A stretch of 64,000 nucleotides of DNA from an uncultured Prevotellaceae bacterium (GTDB lineage Bacteria > Bacteroidota > Bacteroidia > Bacteroidales > Bacteroidaceae). Below the pieces are notes generated by a model. That model worked only from the letters and a program-made list of their open reading frames with translations, made no database searches and was not told the origin of the DNA. The position numbers and the translations under genes were made by a program. The stretch is from NCBI GenBank assembly GCA_902781315.1, contig CACZIT010000001.1, positions 62,001-126,000 of the forward strand, read 5' to 3'. Below, piece after piece: positions 41,127 to 48,685 of the stretch. The stretch's first letter is position 1; each line of letters starts with the position of its first letter.

Positions 41127-42551
41127 TTACTTATCCAGGCTTTTGAGCCAGGCTACGATGTCGCTGAGGACTTCGGGGGAGATGGTTTCCTCGATGGTGC
41201 CATACTCGGTGGCGGCACCCGTCTGGGCGTGCTGGAAGAGGTGGTTGAGACCGGGGTATAGTTTGTAGAAGCCTACCCCCATCCCCTCCCTCGCTCGGCC
41301 CTGTGGGACGCTTTCAGAGCGAAGCGGGGAAAGAAAGGGAAGGGTGTCTGGATACTCGCTCAAATTAAGGAGTTGGCGGATGGCCGTGAGGTTGCTCTGG
41401 GGGAGCACCTGCGAGTCAAGGCTGCCGTTGAGGGCCAGCACGGGGCAGCGGGTGGCGGCGATGTCGGCCGCGGGGTCGTACTCCACGAAGTACTGATACC
41501 AGGGATTGGTCTCCTGTGTGGCCATGATGAAGCGCATGTTGCGCAGCGTCATGCTCGGCGTCTGGCCGTTTAGGCGCAGCAGGGCGTTGGTCTGCTCGAC
41601 GAGCAGCGTGTCGCCCTTGATACCGGGGGCGGCAAGGGTGACGATGAAGTCCACCAAATTGCGGGCGGCGAGCATGAAGGCAATGCTGCCGCCTTCGCTG
41701 TGGCCGAGGATGCCAACGTTAAGCCTACCCCCATCCCCTCCCCTTAGGAGGGGTGTTGAGCGGAGATACTGGATGCAGGCAGCGGCATCCTGGGCGAAGT
41801 CGGCGGTGGTGCAGTGGCTGGCGTCGCCGGTGGACTGGCCAAAGCCGCGGTCGTCGTAGCGCAGGGTGGCGATGCCGTGGCGGGCCAGGTAGTCGGCGAT
41901 GACGGCAAAGGGCTTGTGGTCGAAGAGTGTCTCATCGCGGTCCTGCAGGCCACTGCCAGAGACGAGAAGGAGGCAGAGGGGAGCCCCACCCTGACCCTCC
42001 CCAGTAGGGAGGGGAGTTGTTGGGAGGGTGAGGGTGGCGGCAAGGGTGTGAGTGGGGGAGGTTGCGATGGTATCGCAACAGACGGGACTGGAGGGGTCGC
42101 AACAGACGGGACTAACAGCTGAGGGTGGTGGGGGAACGGGGATGGTGACCTCACGCGTCTCGTAGGGGAAGGGCGGCTGGGGCGTCTGCGGGCGCTGGCG
42201 CACCAGGTTGCCGGGCTGCATCGACAGGGGCAGGGAGAAGCCGCGCTGCTTGAAGGTGCCTACGAGCTGGCCGTCCTTCAGCTCGGCGGTGTAGGAGGCC
42301 AGGAGCAGCGGGAACTGCACGTCCACCTTCTCGGCCGTGAGTTCCTTCATGATGCCTGGAATGTTCTTAGCCCCTTGATCGGGCGAGTCGATGGTGCAGG
42401 TGCTGTCGCCGTCGAGGTGCAGCACCAGGTTCAGTTCCAGTGAGTTCAGGCGCATGGCTCCGTGCCACGTGCCACTGATGCGCAGAGCCTGGGCCTGTGC
42501 GTGAGCAACGATGCTCGCAAATAGTGCTATGAGGAGTATAGTACGTTTCAT
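41127..42551 (-). CDS. Secreted alpha/beta hydrolase with three F1 insertions
   Basis: A 474-residue protein with signal peptide MKRTILLIALFASIVAHAQA. Residues 22-125 are a strand-rich N-terminal domain seen in Bacteroidetes dienelactone-hydrolase-like proteins (GTWHGAMRLNSLELNLVLHL). The hydrolase domain follows: LLVSGSGLQDRDET, nucleophile GHSEGGSIAFML, Asp near LNGSLDSQV and His in LYPGLNHLFQH. Foreign segments are encoded by F1 copies at 42017-41982 (TTPLPTGEGQG), 41755-41721 (STPLLRGGDGG) and a composite at 41344-41270 carrying a CGCTCGG...GAGCGAAGCG unit. The last lies close before the catalytic His. Substrate is unknown, perhaps an ester or small peptide. Confidence 0.88.
   Translation of the reverse strand: MKRTILLIALFASIVAHAQAQALRISGTWHGAMRLNSLELNLVLHLDGDSTCTIDSPDQGAKNIPGIMKELTAEKVDVQFPLLLASYTAELKDGQLVGTFKQRGFSLPLSMQPGNLVRQRPQTPQPPFPYETREVTIPVPPPPSAVSPVCCDPSSPVCCDTIATSPTHTLAATLTLPTTPLPTGEGQGGAPLCLLLVSGSGLQDRDETLFDHKPFAVIADYLARHGIATLRYDDRGFGQSTGDASHCTTADFAQDAAACIQYLRSTPLLRGGDGGRLNVGILGHSEGGSIAFMLAARNLVDFIVTLAAPGIKGDTLLVEQTNALLRLNGQTPSMTLRNMRFIMATQETNPWYQYFVEYDPAADIAATRCPVLALNGSLDSQVLPQSNLTAIRQLLNLSEYPDTLPFLSPLRSESVPQGRAREGMGVGFYKLYPGLNHLFQHAQTGAATEYGTIEETISPEVLSDIVAWLKSLDK
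41270..41344. repeat. Composite F1 insertion in the hydrolase gene
   Basis: An F1 half (GAAGCCTACCCCCATCCCCT) runs into a CTCGCTCGGCCCTG...CAGAGCGAAGCGGGG segment related to the composite CTCCG unit, then ends GAAAGGGAAGGG. It looks like one repeat type inserted inside the other. The host frame stays open. Confidence 0.7.
41721..42041. repeat. Two further F1 copies in the hydrolase gene
   Basis: Copies lie at 41721-41755 (AGCCTACCCCCATCCCCTCC then CTTAGGAGGGG) and at 41982-42041, where AGCCCCACCCTGACCCTCC is followed by a partial inverted half (GGGAGGGTGAGGGTGG). Both are in frame. Next to the second, a GCAACAGACGGGACT sequence is directly repeated at 42076-42111. Confidence 0.75.
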
Positions 42552-42680
42552 AGTGATGGGTTTGTAGATGTAAAATGAGTTGAATTGCGGCGCAAATTAA
42601 GTTGATTTGCCGAGGAATTTAAGTTGATTTGCTGCACTGGAAGCAGCATTTGGAGCGATGCCGCCGATTGATTTTCGTTG

Positions 42681-42688
42681 CAAAGATA
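42681..42688 (-). promoter_or_regulatory. Probable -7 box for the hydrolase gene
   Basis: On the minus strand this reads TATCTTTG, 130 bp before the hydrolase ATG at 42551. The leader includes two TTAAGTTGATTTGC repeats (42598-42634). No clear -33 element is visible. Confidence 0.55.
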
Positions 42689-42732
42689 CAAAAAAAAACG
42701 CTAAACGGCGTGAGTTTTTGAAATAATTGTTG

Positions 42733-42740
42733 TAATTTTG
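42733..42740 (+). promoter_or_regulatory. Probable -7 box (TAATTTTG) for mnmA
   Basis: TAATTTTG lies 6 bp before the ATG at 42746. The distance would give an almost leaderless transcript, so the effective start could be the second ATG (42752). The match to the consensus is good; spacing to a -33 element is not. Confidence 0.4.
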
Positions 42741-42745
42741 CGAGT

Positions 42746-43906
42746 ATGAACATGGAAGAAGTCAAGAACAAGCGCGTGGCGCTGCTGCTCTCGGGTGGCG
42801 TCGACAGTGCAGTGGTGTTGCACGAACTGGTGAGCCAGGGCGTAAGGCCAGATTGTTTCTATATAAAGATTGGTCCCACCGACGACGAAGGCGAGTGGGA
42901 CTGCTCGATGGAGGAGGATATGGAGATGGCCACGGCGCTGTGCCGCAGGTATGGCGTGACGCTGGAGGTGGTGGACTGCCACCGCGACTATTGGGACGAG
43001 GTGACGCGCTATACGATGGAGTCGGTGCGCGCCGGCCGTACGCCCAACCCCGACGTGATGTGCAACCGGATGATCAAGTTCGGAGCCTTCGACCGCAAGC
43101 GCGGTCATGAGTACGACCTGATTGCCACCGGTCACTATGCGCAGACGGAGATAGACGAGGATGGGCGGAAGTGGCTCTGCACGAGTCCCGACCCCGTGAA
43201 GGACCAGACCGACTTCTTGGCGCAGCTCTACGACTGGCAGCTCAGGAAGGCGCTGTTCCCCATCGGCCACATGCGGAAGGAGGAGGTGCGCGCCATTGCC
43301 GAAAGAGAGCATCTTGTGAACGCTAAGCGCAAGGACTCGCAGGGCATTTGCTTCCTCGGAAAACTGAACTACAACGATTATGTGCGTCGCTATCTGGGTG
43401 AAAAAGAAGGCGACGTGATTGATATAGAAACCGGCAAGGTGCTGGGCAAGCACAAGGGGCATTGGTTCCACACGATTGGCCAGCGCAAGGGTCTTGGCCT
43501 CGGTGGCGGTCCGTGGAACGTGGTGAAAAAAGACGTGGAGAAGAACATCCTGTACGTCGTCAGGGGCTACGAGCCCATCAAGGCGCACAAGAAGGAGTTT
43601 GTGATCAAGGATTTTCATTGGCTGACAGCCTCACCCCAGCCCTCTCCTAAAGGAGAGGGGGTGGCATCTGACGGAATTCCTTCTGCGGCTCCCTCTCCTT
43701 TAGGAGAGGGCTGGGGTGAGGCTGTTACCTTCAAGGTGCGCCATACGCCCGACTATTTCATTGGTAAGGCTGAAGACCTGGGCGACGGTCGCTACCGGAT
43801 GCACGCCGACCGCTGGGTGCAGGGCGTGGCGCCGGGTCAGTTCTGCGTGGTCTACGACAAGGATTTCCACCGCTGCTACGGGTCGGGGGAGATTACGGTG
43901 GAGTGA
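42746..43906 (+). CDS. mnmA: tRNA-specific 2-thiouridylase MnmA with an in-frame F1 inverted pair
   Basis: A 386-residue enzyme that thiolates U34 of Lys, Glu and Gln tRNAs. The PP-loop SGGVDS is at residues 16-21, the two catalytic cysteines are Cys106 (in MCNRMIKFG) and Cys202 (in GICFLG), and DQTDFLAQL lies between. The C-terminal beta-barrel has the normal ending GQFCVVYDKD. Residues 294-326 are foreign (ASPQPSPKGEGVA and on), encoded by a perfect F1 inverted pair at 43627-43722. The insertion lies at the start of the C-terminal barrel, away from the active site. Confidence 0.96.
   Translation: MNMEEVKNKRVALLLSGGVDSAVVLHELVSQGVRPDCFYIKIGPTDDEGEWDCSMEEDMEMATALCRRYGVTLEVVDCHRDYWDEVTRYTMESVRAGRTPNPDVMCNRMIKFGAFDRKRGHEYDLIATGHYAQTEIDEDGRKWLCTSPDPVKDQTDFLAQLYDWQLRKALFPIGHMRKEEVRAIAEREHLVNAKRKDSQGICFLGKLNYNDYVRRYLGEKEGDVIDIETGKVLGKHKGHWFHTIGQRKGLGLGGGPWNVVKKDVEKNILYVVRGYEPIKAHKKEFVIKDFHWLTASPQPSPKGEGVASDGIPSAAPSPLGEGWGEAVTFKVRHTPDYFIGKAEDLGDGRYRMHADRWVQGVAPGQFCVVYDKDFHRCYGSGEITVE
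43627..43722. repeat. Empty F1 inverted pair in mnmA
   Basis: A 96 bp (32 codon) insertion. The two outer 32 bp arms, starting GCCTCACCCCAGCCCTCTCC, are exact reverse complements, and each contains CTCCTAAAGGAG or CTCCTTTAGGAG. About 30 bp lies between them. It is the cleanest example in the window of a passenger-free element. Confidence 0.95.
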
Positions 43907-43946
43907 AAAAGCCTACCCCCAGCCCCTCCCTGAAGGGAGGGGAGAA
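43907..43946. repeat. Single F1 copy between convergent mnmA and the barrel gene
   Basis: AGCCTACCCCCAGCCCCTCC followed by CTGAAGGGAGGGG. It occupies nearly the whole 43 bp spacer between two stop codons and may serve as a terminator hairpin for both. Confidence 0.8.
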
Positions 43947-43949
43947 AGC

Positions 43950-46922
43950 CTATTTCTTTTTCTTCGGCATCTTCTGGAACTTATAGGAGAGCGTCAGCAG
44001 GGCATAGCGCGGAATGCAGTTGTGCCATGTCTCGGTGCGGCCCTGCGCGTTCACGCTGTACTGCGTGCTGGACAGCTGGTGCAGGATGTCGAAGGCCATG
44101 AGGCGGGCGGTGAGCTTACCCTTGAAGAACGAGCGCGACAGCGAGGCGTTCCACACCAGGTCGTCGGTGTTCATCATCTCGCTGTTGTAGCCGCGGCGTG
44201 AGAACATCTTCAGGTCGGTGGCCACGTCGACGTTCATCCAGGGGATGGTGTACTTCGCAGTGAGGCCGTAGATGTAGTCCCAGGCGTTGATGGTCTGGAA
44301 CGTCGCCTCCGAGCTGGTGCTGTGGCGCCAGCCCACCTCGCCGCCCACCTGCAGCGTGAGCTTGTCCTTCTGGAATTTCAGGTGCAGGTCTTCAGTGGTG
44401 GTGATGGTGTTGACGCGGGAGTGGTCTTCGCTGCTTGGCTGCGACTCGGTCGCAGCATACGTCGACTGGGCCAGCGCGAAGTCTACACTGTGGTTGTAGG
44501 TGGCGCCGAGGCTGTTTTCAATGGTGAAGAGACGAGCCTTGCCCAGTGGTCGCTCGTAGCCTATGCCTCCCGAGGCGTTCCAGTTGCCGTTGATGTTGTC
44601 CTGCATGTAGGTGTAGGCACCCGTCTGTGGGTTGTACGACGAACGTGTGCCCCAAGCGTTTTGCGTCAGGTTGATGTTTGCGTTGAGCGTGATGCGGCGT
44701 GCCGTGGAGTCGTTGCGGAAGTTGAACGACGTGTAGAACATGTGGTTGATGCGGTTCTTCAGGTGCGGGTTGTTGATCACGTGGAGCAGCGGATTCGTCG
44801 TGTCGTCGGTGGGCATGAGCGATGCGAAGTCGGGTTTCTCCATCGACATGCTGTACTGCACCATCTTGAAGTTCTTTCCCCAGCGATACCAGGAGAACGA
44901 CGGTTCGAACATCAGGTTCGTGCGGTGGGTGATGGTGTCGATGTCGCCGTCGTTGTAGTGCATGCGCTCGTGGATGCTGTGCAGCGGGAAGTCGAACGAC
45001 AGCCAACCCTCGTCGTCGCCCAGTTGGCGGTTGAAGCTGATGCCTCCGCCGTAGGTGCGCTCGAAGTGGGTGTGGGTGTCGGAGTTGTCGGTGTCGAGGA
45101 CGCTGAGCAGCTGTTCGTTGGAGGGAAGAGCCCCACCCCAGCCCTCCCCAATAGGGAGGGAGCCGGTTTCGTGGCGTTCACCCCGGTAGGTCTCTCCCTC
45201 CCTATTGGGGAGGGTAGGGGTAGGGCTATTTAGCCAGTCCAGTCGGTAGCTCATGTTGTGGGACGAGCTGTAGGTCTGGCGGTAGTCGGCGCGCGGGGCG
45301 ATGCGCCAGCCGTTGAGCAGCGAGATGGTGTAGTTGGCCTGCAGCGTGTAGCTATAGCTGTCGGAGTGGCTGTCGGTGTAGCGGTCGCGGTAATCGCTCT
45401 CGCCCGTCTGCAGGTATTCTGTCAGGCTGCGGCCGAATGTGTCGGAGGGTTTGTTCTTGCTATAGCCAATGTTGACACCCAGCGAAAGGTTGTCGCCCCA
45501 GGGCAGTTTCTTGTAATACGCGATGTAGTTGTTGAGGTTCAGCGTTCGGTAGCGGCTGAGACCTTCGTTGTAGGTGCGGTTGAGAGCCCCCTCCATACCT
45601 CCCCCCGTAGGGGAGGCTTCGCGCCACGTGGAATCTGCCGACTCCGACGTGCGGTTGCCGTTGCTGTAGTCGATGCTTGTGCTCAGTCGCAGTTTGATGG
45701 GAACGTTGAGCATGAATTCATTCTCGGCTGAGAAGCGGAAGTCCTTCTGCCGACTCCACGATTCCGAGCCACTGAAGATGCTGCCATCGTCGGCAAAGCG
45801 CTCGCTGGAGGTGCGCGTGTGGTCGTCGGCGTCGCTCCAGGTGAAGGTGGTGTTGAAACTTTCCTCCCAGTTCTTGTCCTGATTCTCGGTGGTGAGGTTC
45901 AGACCCGCCTGCTTCGTGGAGCGCAGTCCCTGCGGCTGGTTGGCAGGCGTCCAGTCGCCCTCGTAGCCCGGCTTGCGGTCTTCGTTGATGTTGTTGGTAT
46001 TGGCGAACGTCGAGAGGCGCGTGTGGTCGGTGTAGTAGAGTCCGAAGAAGCGGCCCAGATAGCGGTCGTCGGTGCCCAGTCCGCCCTCGACGTTGGCCAG
46101 CAGTCCGCGGTTGTACTCACGTTTCAGCTTTACGTCCATGACGTAGTCCTTCTTCGTTGTTTCCTCACCCTTCCATTCACTCTCTTTCGACGACTTGTCG
46201 TATACCTCCACGTTCTGCACCGTGTAGTAAGGCAGGTTGTCGAGCATCACCTTGTTGTTGCCCTTGAAAAAGTCCTTGCCGTTGAGCGTCAGGTAGTCCA
46301 CCTTCTTGCCGTTGACGTAGATGTCTCCGTTGTCCTTCAGCTCGGCGCCCGGCATCTCGCGCACCAGTCCGTCGAGCATGGAACCCTCGGGCAGGTTGAA
46401 CGCTGCGGCGTTGTAGACCACCGTATCGCCGCGATAGGCAATTTTTACTTTCGTGCCCGTGACGACCACCCCCTCGAGGTTGCCCTCGGCGAAGATGTCG
46501 TCCTCCTCAGCTTTCTTCTTCAGCAGTATGCGCGGCATCTCGAACGAGCGGTTGCGGGCGATGTACTTCATGTCGTAGTTGATGTAGCCTGCGTGGTAGC
46601 CGTCGCACTCGGCCTTGATGATGAAGTGGTCTTGCTTGCGCGGTACCTTGAACTCGTAGTAGGAGTCGCTCGTACCCCACGACCACATGTAGCACGTCGT
46701 GGTGTCGATGACGGTGGAGTCGCTGCGCATCAGCGTCATGTGGGCCTTCAGTGCCGCCTTCGTGAACGAGTCGTAGACGCTGCCCGTCAGGCGGATATGC
46801 CGTTTCGCCGTGGAGTCGTTTTTCTCCTTCTTGTCGCCGCCTCCGCCGACGATGATGACATGCTGAGCCTGCAGAGTGAGCAATGGTATGATGAGGAGCA
46901 GAGAGAGAATCAGTCGCTTCAT
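43950..46922 (-). CDS. TonB-receptor-like outer-membrane barrel protein (OMP_b-brl_3) with two F1 insertions
   Basis: A 990-residue secreted protein. The signal peptide MKRLILSLLLIIPLLTLQAQ is followed by a carboxypeptidase-like domain (RLTGSVYDSFTKAALKA), a plug-like domain (GVVVTGTKVKIAYRGDTVVY, LPEGSMLDGLVREMPGAEL, YVNGKKVDYLTLNGKDFF) and a long beta-barrel ending YALLTLSYKFQKMPKKKK. Such proteins resemble TonB receptors but often lack a TonB box. Their ligands are mostly unknown. Foreign stretches are at about residues 434-446 (ASPTGGGMEGA) and 565-598 (SPTPTLPNREG ... LPIGEGWGGA), both in barrel loops. The gene ends the minus-strand run that begins at lysS and starts 6 bp after the M15 peptidase gene. 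Confidence 0.9.
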   Translation of the reverse strand: MKRLILSLLLIIPLLTLQAQHVIIVGGGGDKKEKNDSTAKRHIRLTGSVYDSFTKAALKAHMTLMRSDSTVIDTTTCYMWSWGTSDSYYEFKVPRKQDHFIIKAECDGYHAGYINYDMKYIARNRSFEMPRILLKKKAEEDDIFAEGNLEGVVVTGTKVKIAYRGDTVVYNAAAFNLPEGSMLDGLVREMPGAELKDNGDIYVNGKKVDYLTLNGKDFFKGNNKVMLDNLPYYTVQNVEVYDKSSKESEWKGEETTKKDYVMDVKLKREYNRGLLANVEGGLGTDDRYLGRFFGLYYTDHTRLSTFANTNNINEDRKPGYEGDWTPANQPQGLRSTKQAGLNLTTENQDKNWEESFNTTFTWSDADDHTRTSSERFADDGSIFSGSESWSRQKDFRFSAENEFMLNVPIKLRLSTSIDYSNGNRTSESADSTWREASPTGGGMEGALNRTYNEGLSRYRTLNLNNYIAYYKKLPWGDNLSLGVNIGYSKNKPSDTFGRSLTEYLQTGESDYRDRYTDSHSDSYSYTLQANYTISLLNGWRIAPRADYRQTYSSSHNMSYRLDWLNSPTPTLPNREGETYRGERHETGSLPIGEGWGGALPSNEQLLSVLDTDNSDTHTHFERTYGGGISFNRQLGDDEGWLSFDFPLHSIHERMHYNDGDIDTITHRTNLMFEPSFSWYRWGKNFKMVQYSMSMEKPDFASLMPTDDTTNPLLHVINNPHLKNRINHMFYTSFNFRNDSTARRITLNANINLTQNAWGTRSSYNPQTGAYTYMQDNINGNWNASGGIGYERPLGKARLFTIENSLGATYNHSVDFALAQSTYAATESQPSSEDHSRVNTITTTEDLHLKFQKDKLTLQVGGEVGWRHSTSSEATFQTINAWDYIYGLTAKYTIPWMNVDVATDLKMFSRRGYNSEMMNTDDLVWNASLSRSFFKGKLTARLMAFDILHQLSSTQYSVNAQGRTETWHNCIPRYALLTLSYKFQKMPKKKK
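45129..45227. repeat. Empty F1 inverted pair in the barrel gene
   Basis: A 99 bp (33 codon) element. AGCCCCACCCCAGCCCTCCC at the left end is mirrored by GGGAGGGTAGGGGTAGGGCT at the right. The inner palindromes are CCCCAATAGGGAGG and CCTCCCTATTGGGG. About 30 bp lies between. The host frame is kept. Confidence 0.92.
45583..45619. repeat. Single F1 copy in the barrel gene
   Basis: AGCCCCCTCCATACCTCCCC followed by CCGTAGGGGAGGCT. It is about 36 bp and in frame. Confidence 0.8.
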
Positions 46923-46928
46923 GATGAT

Positions 46929-47606
46929 TTACAGGTCTTTTTCGAAATGCTGGTAGTCCTTCAGCGAGTGCCAGTCGCCGCCCCACGTGAAGCCGTGCTT
47001 GCGGAAGAGGCGGTAGGCCAGGTCTCGGTGGGTGATCTTATATTTAAATGTACGTGCGCGATTGATGTAGGGGCGGGCGGTGCTGGGCTGGACGATGAGC
47101 GTGCCGTCGCTCCGACGCTTCACGTAAGGGTTTTGCAGTGGGTTCAGGTCGACGGCCAGTCCGCGGGCGTGGGCTGAGAGTTTCTTCGAACCGCTCACGA
47201 CGCGATAGCAGAAGCACGACGTGTTGTTGGCCTGCATGGAGCGCTCGTCGTCGGCATCGAAGTCGTCGATGAGGCTGATGAGTTGGATGGGGTAGTGCTT
47301 GCGATAGAGTTCGCGGAAGATGTCGATGAGGTCCTGAGCGATGGCGCGGTTGCAGACCAGTTGTCCCGTCTTTGTGGCGCCGTTGAAGTCGCAGTAGGAG
47401 AGCGTGAGCAGTCGCAGTTGGCTGCGCTCCACGGTGCAGCCGGCGGGGTAGGAGCGCCCTTGCATGCGCATGAATACGGCATCGCTCAGTGTGTCGGCAC
47501 GAAACGTTCCGGCAGGCTGAGCGATGGCAGCAGCTGTCGACAGCCAGAGCACGGCAGCCAATAGGAGTGTTCTTTGGGTGATGATGCTCAGAATCTTTCT
47601 ATTCAT
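46929..47606 (-). CDS. Secreted M15-family peptidase (VanY/D-Ala-D-Ala carboxypeptidase-like)
   Basis: About 225 residues from ATG 47606 (MNRKILSIITQ), which gives a good signal peptide ending STAAAIAQ. An upstream ATG at 47630 is possible. The catalytic zinc motif is in SAHARGLAVDLNP (SxHxxGxAxD), with the second His in GGDWHSLKDYQHFE. This fits the PF13539 group of M15 peptidases, which cut peptidoglycan stem peptides or their fragments in the periplasm. It overlaps or abuts the HAD phosphatase gene upstream, ends 6 bp before the barrel gene, and is probably co-transcribed with them. Confidence 0.88.
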   Translation of the reverse strand: MNRKILSIITQRTLLLAAVLWLSTAAAIAQPAGTFRADTLSDAVFMRMQGRSYPAGCTVERSQLRLLTLSYCDFNGATKTGQLVCNRAIAQDLIDIFRELYRKHYPIQLISLIDDFDADDERSMQANNTSCFCYRVVSGSKKLSAHARGLAVDLNPLQNPYVKRRSDGTLIVQPSTARPYINRARTFKYKITHRDLAYRLFRKHGFTWGGDWHSLKDYQHFEKDL

Positions 47607-48642
47607 GATTCTCAGTATTCTTTTCGTCATGATTCTCGGAATCCTTTTGGTCGTGATTCACGGAATCGGCGTTGAGGTAGCTGAACTGGTTGATGCGGCG
47701 GTACTTCGAGAGCAGTTCCAACAGCAGGGCGAACTTCTCGGCACGTTCCCGCGGCATGCGGCCTTGGTTCATCAGTTTCTTGTTGTACTTGAGCCAGTTG
47801 TTCATCTGCGCATCCTCCTCGTAGTACTTCGACGGCCGGCGGTGGTTCACCTCCAAGAAGTTCTTGACGCGCTGGTAGTTGGTGTTCCAAGCGTCGTTGT
47901 ACTTATGGCCGGCGTTGTCGTCGGTGGCGAGGTGGTGCTCCCACGTATGGCGCAGGTCGTTGATGCTGGCGAAGAGCAGGTCGGCCCCTTCGTCAAGCAG
48001 TTGCTGGTCGGGCAGCGGTCCGCTGTTGACGGCGATGGTGAAGCAGCCGGCAGCCCGAGCGGCCCGCACGCCGAGCGGTGCGTTTTCGACCACGATGGTC
48101 TCCCAGGGCTGGGCGAAGCCAGCTTTCTGCATGCCGATGAGATAAGGATCGGGATAGGGTTTGCCGCGCTCCACGTCGTAGGCCGTGACGATGTGCTTCG
48201 GGTCCAGATAGAGACGGAAGTCCTTTTCCAGCCGCTCGATGAGCGGTCGCTGTCCGCTGCCCGTGACGATGCCGATGATCATGCCGTCGTCGATGATTTT
48301 CTGCATGAGCGGTCGCACGCCGTAGAACACGCGGGCGGCAGGCATCTCGTGGAACAGGCGCGTCTTCACGTCGTACATGGCCTGCGCCTCCTGCAGCGAG
48401 ATGTCGCGACCCTGCTGCTGGCGCACCATCATGCGGATGGTGTCGATGCCGCGGGCTCCCTCGGTGGCATAAGCGTCGTGGGCGGTCATGATGATGCCGA
48501 ACTGCGCCATGGCCTGTTGCCATGCCTTTGCGTGGTTCGGCATCGAGTTGTAGAGAACTCCATCCATGTCGAAGAGCACGACCTTGGGCTCAAATCGCTC
48601 AAAGCCGTGCTTCGACAGATAGTTCTTGATAGTGTCTTGCAT
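47599..48642 (-). CDS. HAD-superfamily phosphatase with a C-terminal helicase-associated (HA) domain
   Basis: A 347-residue protein from ATG 48642 (MQDTIKNYLSKHGF); a longer frame to 48786 overlaps pgi and is not chosen. Residues 20-235 form a beta-phosphoglucomutase-like HAD: VVLFDMDGVLYNS, IGIVTGSGQR, ERGKPYPDPYL and VVENAPLGVRAARAAG. Residues about 255-325 (YQRVKNFLEVNHRRPSKYY and RERAEKFALLLELL) match the helicase-associated domain otherwise found in DNA-binding proteins, an odd fusion. The tail is a short tandem repeat (NHDQKDSENHDEKNTENHE) that overlaps the peptidase start. The substrate is probably a sugar phosphate; the role of the HA domain is unknown. Confidence 0.85.
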   Translation of the reverse strand: MQDTIKNYLSKHGFERFEPKVVLFDMDGVLYNSMPNHAKAWQQAMAQFGIIMTAHDAYATEGARGIDTIRMMVRQQQGRDISLQEAQAMYDVKTRLFHEMPAARVFYGVRPLMQKIIDDGMIIGIVTGSGQRPLIERLEKDFRLYLDPKHIVTAYDVERGKPYPDPYLIGMQKAGFAQPWETIVVENAPLGVRAARAAGCFTIAVNSGPLPDQQLLDEGADLLFASINDLRHTWEHHLATDDNAGHKYNDAWNTNYQRVKNFLEVNHRRPSKYYEEDAQMNNWLKYNKKLMNQGRMPRERAEKFALLLELLSKYRRINQFSYLNADSVNHDQKDSENHDEKNTENHE

Positions 48643-48685
48643 AGAGTTGCCAGACTTACTAGAGATTCTAGGTAATCCAGAGGGT

